From contig CM066313.1 in assembly GCA_033807775.1 (NCBI GenBank), positions 60,000,484 to 60,064,483 of the forward strand: a stretch of DNA of 64,000 nucleotides. The letters run 5' to 3'. Below are positions 22,660 to 33,259 of the stretch, in pieces. Below the pieces are notes generated by a model. The model was not told where the DNA came from. It did no database searches and worked only from the letters and a program-made list of their open reading frames with translations. Made by a program: the position numbers and the translations under genes. Each line of letters starts with the position of its first letter. Position 1 is the first letter of the stretch. The stretch is from Saussurea involucrata. Its lineage: Eukaryota; Streptophyta; Magnoliopsida; Asterales; Asteraceae.

Positions 22660-22850
22660 GAGAGAAGGTTCATTTAAATCTAAAATTGTTCAATTTTTGC
22701 AAAACATCAAGGAACAAGGTATTCTTTTTTAAACTTTCAGAAGTATCCGGACGGGTATCCGTAAACCTTATCTTTCCGGATAGGTTTCCGGACCGGGTCC
22801 TTATCCAGATTGGAAGGGAACCCGGATACCACACCCGGATTCTGACCCCA

Positions 22851-22987
22851 TATAAAAGCATCCGGAAACCTCTTGTTTCATTATCCGGAAAATTGCTCTC
22901 AAAACCCTAAACCCTCGCGACTTTTCTCTCTCGCTCGGACTCACTCCCAATCCTCGAGTACACTCGCGTTTTTTTATCACAAAACAG
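22851..22987 (+). promoter_or_regulatory. Promoter-like region and 5' exon of the F downstream ORF
   Basis: TATAAAAG at 22851-22858. Some 40-50 bases later come AAACCCTAAACCCT (a telo-box, common near plant transcription starts) at 22902-22915, then a CT-rich stretch, then AACAG/GTATGT, a good splice donor, at 22987/22988. The layout looks like a Pol II promoter with a short first exon. No transcript evidence. Confidence 0.5.
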
Positions 22988-23725
22988 GTATGTTGCTCGT
23001 GTATCCTTCTCGATAACGTTGTTACTTGTTTCACGCACACTAACGCACACATCGACCACCGATTTGGTCGATTGCACTCACCCGAAAATCAGTTTTGCGT
23101 TTTTCCTTTCCGGGTCGATTTGGTAGTGTGTAGGTCGATTTCGATGCCTTTGGGTGTTTATTCGCGTACTTCGACACTACCTGAATATTTTACGACATGG
23201 TTGGGACATTATCTTAGTCGATTTGTTAGATTTTCAGTTTTTGAATGTCGTTCGGACACATTCATCGTGTCCGGGGAGTTTCAAATACTTGGTGTTTTAT
23301 CCGGTCACATTCATGCTCCTAGATATTTTATCCGGGTTCGCTCAACATCCGGAGACCTAGTTGTCCGGAAACCTCAGGGTTTCCGGTAAGTTCAACTACC
23401 GGACTGTGTTGAGTTATCTGGACTCCTCTTTGACCGGAAACCACTATCATTAGGAAACCTATTTGTCCGGAGTGTCCACTTTAGCCGGGCACTATCTTCA
23501 TATCCGGTAAGCTCTATCGTCCGGACACCCTTTTGTCCGGATACTTGTGTTGTCCGGAAAGTTTGATCATTTCATTGCTTTTGTCTGGGTACCCCTGTTT
23601 TGTCAATTCAGTACCTGTATTATCACTGCCAGTCCTCGATATGTCTCAGATTGAGCCTTTAATTGCAAAGGTACGCGCTGACACTCGCTCATCCGCCACA
23701 AATACTAACTGTGTGTCTTTTACAG
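22988..23725 (+). other. Possible intron in the 5' leader of the F downstream ORF
   Basis: GTATGT at 22988 to TTTTACAG ending at 23725, T-rich, no long ORF, filled with TCCGG words like those in the F leader. A second donor/acceptor pair could split it (ATTGCAAAG/GTACGC at about 23669 to the same acceptor, with ATGTCTCAGATTGAG at 23641). The ATG of the main frame, 23733, lies 8 bases after the acceptor. Confidence 0.4.
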
Positions 23726-25856
23726 ATATTCAATGGTGGATCAGGAGCAAAATCCTCCACAAAACCCCGAAGAACAAGTTCCTCCCGAGGAGGTATTCAT
23801 TGACGAGGCAGCTGATAACGCCTTGGTCGACCCTGACCATGGCACTGAATTTGAGGGGAACAACCATCATCTGGACCCGGCACTATTTAGACCACAACCA
23901 CAACATCGAGTGATTGTGGACATCCTTATGCGTCACCCTCTCCATGAGGCCCTCACAGCCACTGCCGACGTCCCGTTGCTGTACGTACTCCAAGTATGGT
24001 TCACCGCACAGGTTCGCACGGCAGGTAACTCACAAACGATAATTGCTCAGATCGATAATCAACAGTTCATATTCACACCGGACTCCTTCCGCCTCCTACT
24101 TTCACTTCCTGAAGCAAACGCCAGCGAACATCAAGGATATGACCCCGCGGTCAACGACGACACACTTTGTGCTCAAGTCCGCGCGCTCGGCTACAACTTC
24201 GCGCTCAACCGTCCTTCCGCGTTCAATCGGAAATACCTGGCCCCCATCTGGTACACTCTGCTCACGATTTGAACAGGTGCCTTTCATCCAGATGGAAAGG
24301 TATCGATCAATGCACCGGCGACATCCGAAGACTTTTTCACGCCGTGTGTTACAACCGCCACGTCGACATTGCTATGATTATCTGGCGGGAACTTGTTATC
24401 GCTATTCGTCAAATCAGAGGTACCAAACAGAAGAAGTTCCTTCCATACCCACGCTTTCTATCATTAGTTGTGCGTCAACATATGGACGAAAATCCGGTGA
24501 TACCGCAACGTCTTAACCATCCGGTATGTCCTCCTCATCACTTACAATATATGGTTATTCGCAACCCGTCCAACGCGGTAGCCTTGCCCATACCTGAAGC
24601 CCTTCTGGGACACGCCGATCCCACGGCACCAGGTGTGATAGCATATAGGGAAGCGATAGGGAATCCCATGGTCCAGCCCGTGCCGGAGGGACCTGCCTAG
24701 TGACCTAGACCAGAGGGACGTGATGGTCCAAGAATGAGATGAGGAAGGGCCCGGGCAGCTGGGGCTCCCGGGCGGAGTGTGTTGAGAATCCGTGGGAGGG
24801 GAGCTAGTGTGAGTGGTGCAGTGGAATCGCGTCCCAGTTATAGCCAACAACCCGTTATCCCTATCATCCGACTAACAAGGGAAGCCAGAGCATCGTCCTC
24901 ACGACCGATGCTTCAACATGACTCCGAACCATATCTTTCCGACCCTCCTTCACCAACCCACATGTTGAAAACGTGGAATCTAACTCCACGCAATCCGATA
25001 CGGACCGGAACATATGCCTGAAATTAATACTTCACGGCATCATCCCAAACCCGGACATCACTGAAGGAATCCCACTTGGCTCACCTCCTCATACAGAACA
25101 GCGTGAATTAGGTGATATAAGGAACGAGGGAGTAGTGGATGCTGAATTAGATAATGTGAGAAGAATAGAACTGCGTTCGAAAGCGAACCAGGAAAGATTG
25201 AGCCATAAAGATAAAGAGGCTCCTGAGCGAATCCAAACGAGTGATATCAGGGTAGCCACATCTACTATCCCGTCTTATTTGTTGGGAAAGGGTATTGAGG
25301 AAGCCTCCGTGGACCCAGCAGAGCATTTTCACAACCCCCTTATCCACTCATCCATCTCTCAAAATACAGATGTTTCAGTCTCACACGGGGATCAGCACAA
25401 CTTCTACCGGTCTCTCATTCGGAGAGTACTAGTGTTGAAATAAGAGACCAACAGCCCCTGGTCTCGACTTCATTTCGTGCACCATCGAGTCTAGGGCCAT
25501 TTGAAATTGAACATTCTTCGCATATGACACATGATGAAGAACACCAAATCGAGACTCTTCGTGACTCGATCGGAATGTCTGTAGTGTCTCCGTCAGGCGG
25601 AACATGAGGATCGGACGGAAATCCTTCCACGGCTATCCCTGCACCAACCATGAGCGTAGGTAGATGCCTCAACCGGTAATCTAAGTGATCCCGGTGTTAC
25701 GTTACCCGACTTTGTGTCACCAGGGTCCCTGGACAGCACCCTTAAGGCTGTCCGCGATTCAATGGAGCAGCACGTCGCCACCGAGATCGACACCGTCAAA
25801 CGATTAATCGAAGGTAAAGGGCATATCGTCGACACTGAAACCTCTCTTACAGCTCC

Positions 25857-26112
25857 TGTGAAATCCCAAATTCTAGCAAGTAATCAAGAATGATGTAGAG
25901 AGAATCTTGAGAGCAAATTTGTCATCCATATATTGATCTCTAAAGTGTAAATGACAAATGATACAAGAGGTTATGAAGTGTTGTCTAGTGTTATCTAGCT
26001 ATTGAACTAGACATGCCTATTTATACCCATAACATACAAGGTATAAAGGCAAAGCTAACTAATACAGTACATTAACTTTACAGTAAATCTTGAATACAAC
26101 AATGCTCTAACA
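25857..26112 (-). repeat. E-type solo LTR in the F downstream ORF (TSD GCTCC)
   Basis: 256 bp, flanked by GCTCC at 25852-25856 and 26113-26117. On the minus strand it begins TGTTAGAGCATTGTTGTATT and ends TTTCACA, with a TATAAATA box at 26025-26018. Its first 30 or so bases match the LTR at 34404-34079, so it belongs to or near that family. Confidence 0.9.
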
Positions 26113-26346
26113 GCTCCACCGGCTCATACTCAGCCTACCTACTCGGTGGACACCCTAAAGACGATGCTTCTAGCCCAACTGCTCCAACAATTCTAAACCG
26201 ACGACTCAACCGAAGCAGACCTGCTATCCGTTTTGAAATCACAGGACACTGCTCCTTCATTATCCATTACCACTCGATTGGATACCATTGACTCGACTCT
26301 CAAGGACTTCCAACAAGCGATGATCAGGATGATCCTGATCACCGTG

Positions 26347-26354
26347 AGGGGGAG
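26347..26354 (+). promoter_or_regulatory. Internal polypurine tract in the F downstream ORF
   Basis: AGGGGGAG in the context GATCACCGTGAGGGGGAGA, as in D (58579). In D the frame gives HREGEN. Confidence 0.45.
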
Positions 26355-27738
26355 AAAAGACTAAGAACTACCGAGACCGCCCCTATCCTCACCGAATCAA
26401 CAACTGTGGTTCAACTGGAACCAACAACTGCGGCAACAACAACCGACGCCGAACCTAAAGCCGAGTTGCCCTTAGCCGAGATGGTAATAGACATGGACAT
26501 CTAAGATGATGAAGACCCGACGGTTGAAAAGACTGAGGGTTCTACACAGGAACTGGTTAATTTCGACTCATCAGCTATGCCGATACTAGATATGATTGAC
26601 CCAGACTGTGAGACCAACCCGGAGACCGAAGATGCATGGTAAGAAAAAGCCGCCAGTGCCGCAAATCTCCAGGTTAATTTGGTTTTCCCTACTGATGAAG
26701 ATGACAATATTGATTATGATCAGTTCCTGCTCCAGAATTTTTATGGAACTCCCGTTCACTCTTCTCAACCCGATGAAACTTCAACAAGACCCGAAACTAC
26801 TACTGCCGATATTCCGACTTATCCTCAGCAACCAACAGCTTCTGATCTTCCCCCTCCTCAACAGCAACCAATCCGTTAGGAGAAGATCCCGATATTTATT
26901 CCTCACCTGGAGGAATCCATGAAGAAGTTGTTCGTCCACAAGCTTCGCCCAATCGAGTTGACCTTTTCCCTTGGTATTTACAACCTTAACCCCGAATACC
27001 AACACCGGTACATCAGTGCAATGAAGTGGTGTCTTCCAGTCAGTCAAGTCAGAACCAAGCATCAGATCACAGAGGTACTCAACATACAGTCAAGCCGCAT
27101 TATGAAAATCGTTTATCTTGTATTCACTGTCCGACGTGAAGAGGGGAATGAATGGAAATTTTTCGAAGTTGACTTCCAGCACCTCCGACCGTTCGACTTC
27201 CTGGCAATTCTGAAAGACCTTCGTACAAGAACCATCCGACCGCTACCTGTCACAAAGGCGCTCGAAGCTGTTCGTCGATTCCTGGTCCGTACTATTTTAT
27301 GTCATATCTCACGGACTTCCAAATGGTAATCGAGAACAGGGCAAAGAAGGTAAATTTGATCAAGCCGAATCTGAAAGCTCCTGAGTTGAAGATGTATTTT
27401 GAGAACGCACTGCTTTTGAAACAAGAATTTGGGACTATCTTCATCAACGATCAGAATGAAAAGAAATTTATGCGCTTCTGTCAGGTCGACAGATTCTGCG
27501 ACGGCACGCTCTTCAAAGTCCAAAATGCTCTTCGCAAAATCATTTCTTATGAATCGGAAAATCAGAAGGTTTCGTATGTTCCAAACTCGAATGAGATAAC
27601 TGCACGAAACGCTTTAGAAGTGGTTGAAAAATGCATCGACTATCGTCGCGCTATCCGAATGTTCGAGATTCATTTTGCGCTTTGCAAAAGATATGTTTAT
27701 AAATGGCGAGAGCTAGAGCGCGAACTCGAACCTCAAAT

Positions 27739-27751
27739 TAAAGGGGGAGAT
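27739..27751 (+). promoter_or_regulatory. Element F: terminal polypurine tract
   Basis: TTAAAGGGGGAGA directly before the 3' LTR; primes plus-strand DNA in LTR elements. Confidence 0.88.
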
Positions 27752-28032
27752 TGTTAGGGTCAATTTATGTTGATTTAAAGTTCAAGGGTCTGTATTGTAA
27801 TAGTTGAATTTGAGCTTAGTTAGTGAATGGGCCGTGGGCTTGTTAACCACGGGCCCGTCATACATAAAGTGCATTAGCCTTAGAAAATAGGCTAGTTGTC
27901 TCTTTTGCTTTCCTACTTCGTATTGTAATTCTCTCTGATTGAAAGCTAATAGGGATGACCAGTTGAAATCACAAACTATATTGTTTTACATATATTGATT
28001 TCATTGTTCGTTGCACGGATTTGAGACTCACA
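27752..28032 (+). repeat. Element F: 3' LTR
   Basis: 281 bp, TGTTAGGGTC...GACTCACA. About 11 mismatches to the 5' LTR, one of them in the TATA box (TACATAAAG). Confidence 0.95.
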
Positions 28033-29270
28033 GAGGAACAATCAGTTCTTCAGATTTCTTACCAATAATATCCACTCTGATTCTAGGAGTAGATTGCTGA
28101 ATAAATCCAGGGATCTTGTTCTTATTGGTAGAGGGATAAGTTACTGAAGCTTTAGAAGCATTCAGCTTAGGTACAAAGGTACCCTTCTGAGGTTTTTGGT
28201 TGAAAACTTTTTCTTTGCCCTTACCTTTAGAAATTAAGGTAGGTTTTTCCTCAGGGATAGCTTCTAATGCAGCGATAGCTTCTTCGCGTTCGATTTTGAC
28301 TAGTTGATTTATGTGAACCTGATCTTTTAAATCTTCTTCAATTTTAGAAAGCTTTTCTATTTGAAGGTGACAGTTTTTAAGTTGTTCAGTGAGATCAAGG
28401 TTTTAATTTCCAGCTACAGCTTTGCCATTCATGGCATCATATAAGTTCATAGTCAAGAGATCGATTTTCCGAAGACTATCAGCTTCATCAATATCTGAAA
28501 TATTAGTAAAAAAATAAGTTGATACCTTAGAGGTAGAAGATGAAGCAGAGGGAATTTCAGTTAGTTCTTCCTGTTCTTTTATTTTTGCCATGAGGCAGAG
28601 ATTGGCTTCATCATCATATTCAGAGTCAGATGATTCTTCTTCATCAGAGGCAGCCAAGTCAAAGTTAGCCATCAGGCCTTTGCCTTTCTTCTTAACGCTT
28701 CTCAGCTTTGCATACTTTTCTTTCAGCTTTTGATACTTGTCATCTCTAGCTCTGGGGTTAGAGAATTTTTTGGAGAAAGCTGAGGGTTTAAAGACTTTCT
28801 TTGACCTGCATTCACTAGCAAAGTGTCCTACTTTCTCACAGTTAAAGCTGGTAGCAGTAGCCTTATCAACAGGGGTTGATGATTTTGGCTTGTCAGTGAG
28901 TGCAAGGGGTTTGTTCCTTCTGAAGTTACCCTGAACTTATTAGCCAGAAGTGCCAGAGAGTCATCAAGATCTGAAGAATCAGCATCTGATGAGCATTCAG
29001 AGTTAGTTTCCAACTCAGGGATAGTGAGAGTTGATCGCTGAGTGGAGGGTAACTCTGAGAGTAAAACAACATGGGTGCTTTTGGAATATTTTACAAGATT
29101 CTTCTTAAGATGACACGACTGCTCATGATTGAGCACAGTGCCATATAAGGTAGAGACAGTCATAGATTTTAGATCCTTTGATAGCTTGAGACACATAGAA
29201 TAACTGTCCCAACTTTCAGGTAGACATTCTATAAATTTTGTCAGGATCTCAAAGTTAGAATATTCCTTAC
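28033..29270 (-). pseudogene. Element A: gag, second half
   Basis: Minus strand, from about 29270 down to the F insertion. It begins mid-domain (GKEYSNFEILTKFIECLPES), copia gag (UBN2-like), then LYGTVLNHEQSC. A zinc knuckle near 28830 is damaged (SFNCEKVGHFASEC: first Cys now Ser). An acidic-Ser region follows (SDEEESSDSEYDDEANLCLM), a stop at 28403, then Lys-rich linker ending EELIVP, which joins PISNAKGILGAG at 7664 across F. Two frames are used around 28900 (a frameshift). The first half of gag is missing, see 29267-30502. Confidence 0.78.
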
Positions 29271-30502
29271 CAACAGTTTTTAGGAGTATCAACTTTAGGC
29301 ACCTTAAGAAAATCATCCGATTTATCAAACAGAGGATTATAGAAGAGATTTGTTGAACGAATCTGATCTTTTGAGAAATCATTTGATCTATTAAATTGTT
29401 TAGAATGAATGTTTTTAAAACTTGAACTTGAAGCAGTTTTAAAAGAGCATTCAGAATCATTTGAATCAACAAATGGAGTCTGAAAGATAGTGTCAGGACT
29501 GACCTGCTTTGAGACATCAAATTTAAAAATGATGTCTTCAAGTTCTTTAACTTTGTTTATCAAAACATTTTTCTCTTTAGAAATTAGATCAAACTTCTTT
29601 TGGAGATCACATTTGATCAATTGATCCTTCATAATATCAGTTGATAAACTAGATAATCTTTTGATAAGATTAAGAATCGCATCTTCAAATTATTTGCGTT
29701 CCGGTTCAAAATCTTTTTCCAAGTATTTTCCTTTATCAGTTATCTCTTTGAAAGTTTCCATATTTTTCTTTTTAAGGATTTTATTTTCCTTTTCAAAGAG
29801 ATTTTTCTTTTTCGTGAACTCTTTTCTTTCCTTTTCCAAAACATTTTCTAATTCAGAGATTTTCACGGAAAGTTCAGAACTTTTAATCTCAAAAGATTTT
29901 TGTTCAGTTTCAAAAATAGCTTTCTCGTTCTCAAACTTTTCACGCTCAAGAATCAAAACTTTCTCAAAATCAGAATTTTGTTTTGAAAGTTTGATGCATT
30001 TTAGTTCAAGAACTTTATTTTCATCGAATGATTTCTTTGAAAAATCAGAAAGTTCCTTTTCAAAGCTTGCTTTTTCATTTTCAAAAATTGTTCTTTCTTT
30101 TTGAAACTCTTCTTTTTCGTTTCTCTTCACTTGTTCAAAATCAAATATTTTCTTTGTCAGCTCAACATTTGTTTCTTCTAAAGAAATCACCATGTTTGGT
30201 TTTGAATCACTTTCACATTGCTTTAAATCAGCTTGAGTCTTCAGGCCAGAAAGTTGTTGCTGAAGATCTTGATTATTCTTCTGTAAAGTATTGATCTTTC
30301 TTTTTAATAGCTTTTTCTCATTCTTTTTGTTGATAATAGTATTACTTTCTTTCTCCTCTTTAACACGCAATCTCTCACGAATAGCCACCAAATATGAACG
30401 TATACTATCAAGACATTCGTCGGAAGAATATTATGATTCAACTTTTGCTTCAGGTGCTGACACCTTGTTGTTTGGAGTGACTTTTTCCTCTGTATGATAC
30501 AT
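29267..30502 (-). pseudogene. Element A region: coiled-coil ORF joined to gag
   Basis: Minus strand, ATG at 30502 (MYHTEEKVTPNNKVSAPEAK), a stop within 25 codons, then 230 codons of nearly pure Lys/Glu/Phe/Asn coiled coil (30391-29690: repeated FEKE, ENEKAIFE, KEREEF-like units), a stop, and a second piece (29632-29267) ending VDTPKNCW-stop. PKNCW is how the protease lead-in of some copia elements reads, yet the DNA then switches to the middle of a gag domain. So this is either a gag-pol linker from another copy fused to A gag, or the product of a deletion. No catalytic motif is present. Confidence 0.6.
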
Positions 30503-31254
30503 CTTGATAAAAATTCTGAAAAGAAACACAAAAAAAATTAGATGAAAAATACAATCTAATAGAGTGATCGTCAAAAGAAACTTCGCTTAGAAGTTAGAAT
30601 TATGTGCACACTCTTAAAAATCAGGAAAAACACATTTATAGTCAAGAAAAAATTTCAAAAATAAGATTTGAAAAACAAATTATAAATTTGTCTTCCAAAA
30701 ATTAATTCTGAAAAATTTGCGCGGAAATGTTGGACTTTAATTGATAAACCTGCAAAATAAGAGAAAAATATGTCAGTTACGAATAAAAGCAGGTAAAATG
30801 ACAAAAATTCGACACAAAAATGACTAAAAATGTCAAAAATACAAAATATGGGGACTAAAACCGATAAAAATAAAACTAATACGAAAAATAAGGACTAAAA
30901 GTGAAAAATACTAAGACTCAACAAAAACAAGAAATAAAATTCTAAAATTTTAAAAAATTTAACAACTTTAGGGACTAAAAATGAAAATATCTAAACTTAT
31001 AAACTATAAGGACCAAATCTGTAAAAAACCTAAACTATAAACTACAGGGACCAAATCTACCAAAACCTAAAATATATTAACAACCTTAACTAAAACACTA
31101 ATGAAAGGACAAAAAATGTTAGAAAACTAACAAAATCGTTAGTTAAAATGACTCTAACCTAACTGACTGACACTTAACCTAAAAAGGACTAAAATGAAAG
31201 GAAAAATTAACTAAACTAACAAGATTTAACAGAACAATCCTGAATATATAAGAT

Positions 31255-31700
31255 CACACTCGATCTGAATCCTGAATATATAAGATCACAATCCTGAATG
31301 CACTTAGTCAGAACATTGAATTCTGAATGCACTTAGTCAGAATGTTAAAATCAAGGACATAGAACTTTGAATGCACTTAGTCAGAACATAGAATTCTGAA
31401 TGCATTTAGTCAGAGTTCTGAATCGACTTAAAGATAATTCAGATCAATCATGATCAACTTTGGCAGTGCAATCTTCAAATGTAGGCTCGGCTACCCCTTG
31501 AAAGTTGCTCTTTGATAAACCAAGTTTAAATCTGGTCACTCTTGATTTGAATTCTGAATACATACGATCATAATTCTGAATGCACATAGTCAGAACTGTG
31601 AATTCTGAATGCATTTAGTCAGAATTTTAAAATCAATGACGTAGAGCTTTGAATGCACAGAGTCAGAACTATGAGTTCTGAATGCATTTAGTCAGAGTCC
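31255..31700. repeat. Repeats with core TGAATGCACTTAGTCAGAA
   Basis: At least eight copies, irregularly spaced, often alternating with GAATTCTGAATG or AACTTTGAATG. Some end GCATTTAGTCAGA. Non-coding. Confidence 0.7.
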
Positions 31701-32287
31701 CACATCAACTCTAGAAATAATTCAAATATGTCCTGATCAATTATAGCGGCTTAAGAGCTTGGTCAGAATTTGCTCGATGGAGGAACGATAAAAACCACAC
31801 GCTACTCGGTAGGGATGAGACGACCCAAGCAAATAACATTGTTCAGCAACTGTAGAGAAATGCTCATCTTCAAAATACTTCAAACTAATGAATGAAGAGA
31901 ATCCAGAACTTCAATCTTCAAGAAATAGCTGGATGATTATAAGCACTCAAGAGTCTGAATCACAACCAAAGCACCAGAACAATGATTGCAAGCACTCACA
32001 ATTCTGATTGATCAGGTCAGAAGAATGATTAAGAGCACTCAAAGGTCTAGCATCGTCAACAAAACTTCAGAATAATGATTGCAAATACTCAAGCGTCTCT
32101 TCCAATCAAAAATTGAATTCCAGCACTCACTTTCTGAAAATCTTGAAAGACTTGAGCTCTTTTAAATTTGGACAATTGCTAAAAGTATGTGGCAAACTGA
32201 ATATGAGAATTATGTTACACACGCTTTATGCTAAAATCCATGAACAATGTCCCCCTCCTGAGACTTAGCACGGGGGTTCCGCTAAAA

Positions 32288-32750
32288 GGATCCGAAACCA
32301 TGAATTCGGATGTAGGCTGATGCGAAACCATCTGAGTTCTGAGCAAGAAGGATGCGAAACCATGAATTCGGATGTAGTTGGATGCGAAACCATGGGGATT
32401 CGTATCAAGGCAGATGCGAAACCATGAATTCGGATGTAGTTGGATGCGAAACCATAAGAATCCGGATCAAGAAGGATACGCAACCATGGATTTGGAACAA
32501 GAAGGGTTCGAAACCACCAGAATTCGGAACAATAAGGATACGAAACCACGGATTCGTATCATGTTGAATGCGAAACCAATAGAAGTCAGATCAAGTTGGA
32601 TGTGAAACCAAATAGAAATCGGATCATAAGGATACGAAACCAAGAGAATTCGTACCAAGGCAAGTGCAAAACCATGCCAATTCGGAATAAATGGAATCCG
32701 AAACCACTGGAATTTGGATCACAAGGATGAGAAATCATCCACATTGTTGA
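32288..32750. repeat. Tandem 29-33-bp repeat with core GAAACCA
   Basis: About 14-15 head-to-tail units of the form GGATRCGAAACCA-N-GAATTCGGATCAAG, followed by looser ATCCGAAACCA copies to 32960. In element sense (minus) the core reads TGGTTTCGGATCC. Unit length varies, so it is not a CRISPR array. Confidence 0.85.
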
Positions 32751-33245
32751 ACTTTTAGGTGTAAGCACATTCCGAGACTCTCAGAACTAAGGTAACCAAA
32801 TTCAACAACATTTCAGACTTCACATGATCCGAAACCATCAATATTGAACAATTCGAATCCATTGATGAATGATCAGAAACCAACAGTAGCATCCGAAACC
32901 AACCTGAATGATCTGAAACCATCTATGAGTGATCCGAAACCATGATGAATGATCCAAAACCATGCAACAACATCCGAAAATCACTAAAATCATCATAACT
33001 TCTTCAATTCTTGACCAATTTCAGTGATTCTTGCACAGACAGATTCGCAAGATGAAGATGCACAGATTTATAGTTGATTACAAGATCTAATTCGATCGAT
33101 TTGATAGAGTTTTGATCCAAAAACAATGAGTTCGACCTTTTTCGAACAAACAGCTATAAGGATCCGAAATCAGTGCAAAAATGGGCTAAAATCACTTGAA
33201 TTTTCGAGATCCGATGATCGTATCGATGAGAAATTCGTCGATTTG

Positions 33246-33257
33246 GCTCTGATACCA
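33246..33257 (-). promoter_or_regulatory. Element A: primer binding site
   Basis: GCTCTGATACCA on the plus strand, that is TGGTATCAGAGC on the minus strand, two bases inside the LTR at 33260. Initiator tRNA-Met type. Confidence 0.92.
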
Positions 33258-33259
33258 CA

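Larger units (their letters stand above)
23733..27757 (+). pseudogene. Element F: downstream ORF (env-like position), broken
   Basis: From ATG 23733 (MVDQEQNPPQNPEEQ). N-terminal module about 23900-24600: FTPDSFRLLLSLPE, LAPIWYTLLTI, then a 1-base loss near 24268, NRCLSSRWKGID, KFLPYPRFLSLVVRQHMDEN, PVCPPHHLQYMVIRNPSN. Then a low-complexity region with several stops and shifts (stop after PEGPA at 24700). A stretch GNLSDPGVTLPDF-like at 25670 matches J and D. A solo LTR sits at 25857-26112. C-terminal module from 26890: PHLEESMKKLFVHKLRP, FFEVDFQHL, LTDFQMVIENRAKKVNLIKP, EKKFMRFCQVDRFCDGTL. It reads through the PPT and stops on TAG in the first bases of the LTR (IKGGDC-stop). No signal peptide or membrane span seen. 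Function unknown. Confidence 0.75.
7670..28032 (+). mobile_element. Element F: complete 20.4-kb Sirevirus-like Ty1/copia element (TSD GAGGA)
   Basis: Both 281-bp LTRs are present (7670-7950, 27752-28032), flanked by GAGGA at 7665-7669 and 28033-28037, inside element A. Order: LTR, primer site, 0.95-kb leader, gag, linker, protease, integrase, RT (split by gypsy K), RNase H, five PPT copies, spacer with promoter-like DNA, downstream ORF (holding a solo LTR), PPT, LTR. Without K (6.3 kb) and the solo LTR it is about 13.8 kb, large for copia, mostly because of the downstream ORF. By eye the LTRs differ at about 11 of 281 sites (near 4%). Confidence 0.95.
30503..33245 (-). other. Element A: 2.7-kb repeat-filled leader
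   Basis: Between the primer site (33246) and the first ATG (30502) on the minus strand. No ORF of note. Four blocks: 30780-31230, loose GGGACTAAAA / GGACCAAATCT repeats; 31255-31700, CTGAATGCACTTAGTCAGAA repeats; 31740-32250, CACTCAAG-type words; 32280-32960, GAAACCA repeats. The position matches the untranslated leader of an LTR element. Confidence 0.65.

Noticed and set aside
22902..22915. AAACCCTAAACCCT as an interstitial telomere
   Set aside because: Only two units; it fits a promoter telo-box, not a telomere array.
23733..27757. Calling the downstream ORFs envelope glycoproteins
   Set aside because: No signal peptide, fusion peptide or membrane span is seen in any of the six copies; position alone is not enough.
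32265..32605. ORFs on both strands within the GAAACCA repeats
   Set aside because: They are translations of a tandem repeat (RNHE-, HPNS-like runs) in an untranslated leader.
32288..32750. Regular repeats that might be taken for a CRISPR array
   Set aside because: Units are tandem and imperfect, 29-33 bp with no unique spacers, in a plant retrotransposon leader.
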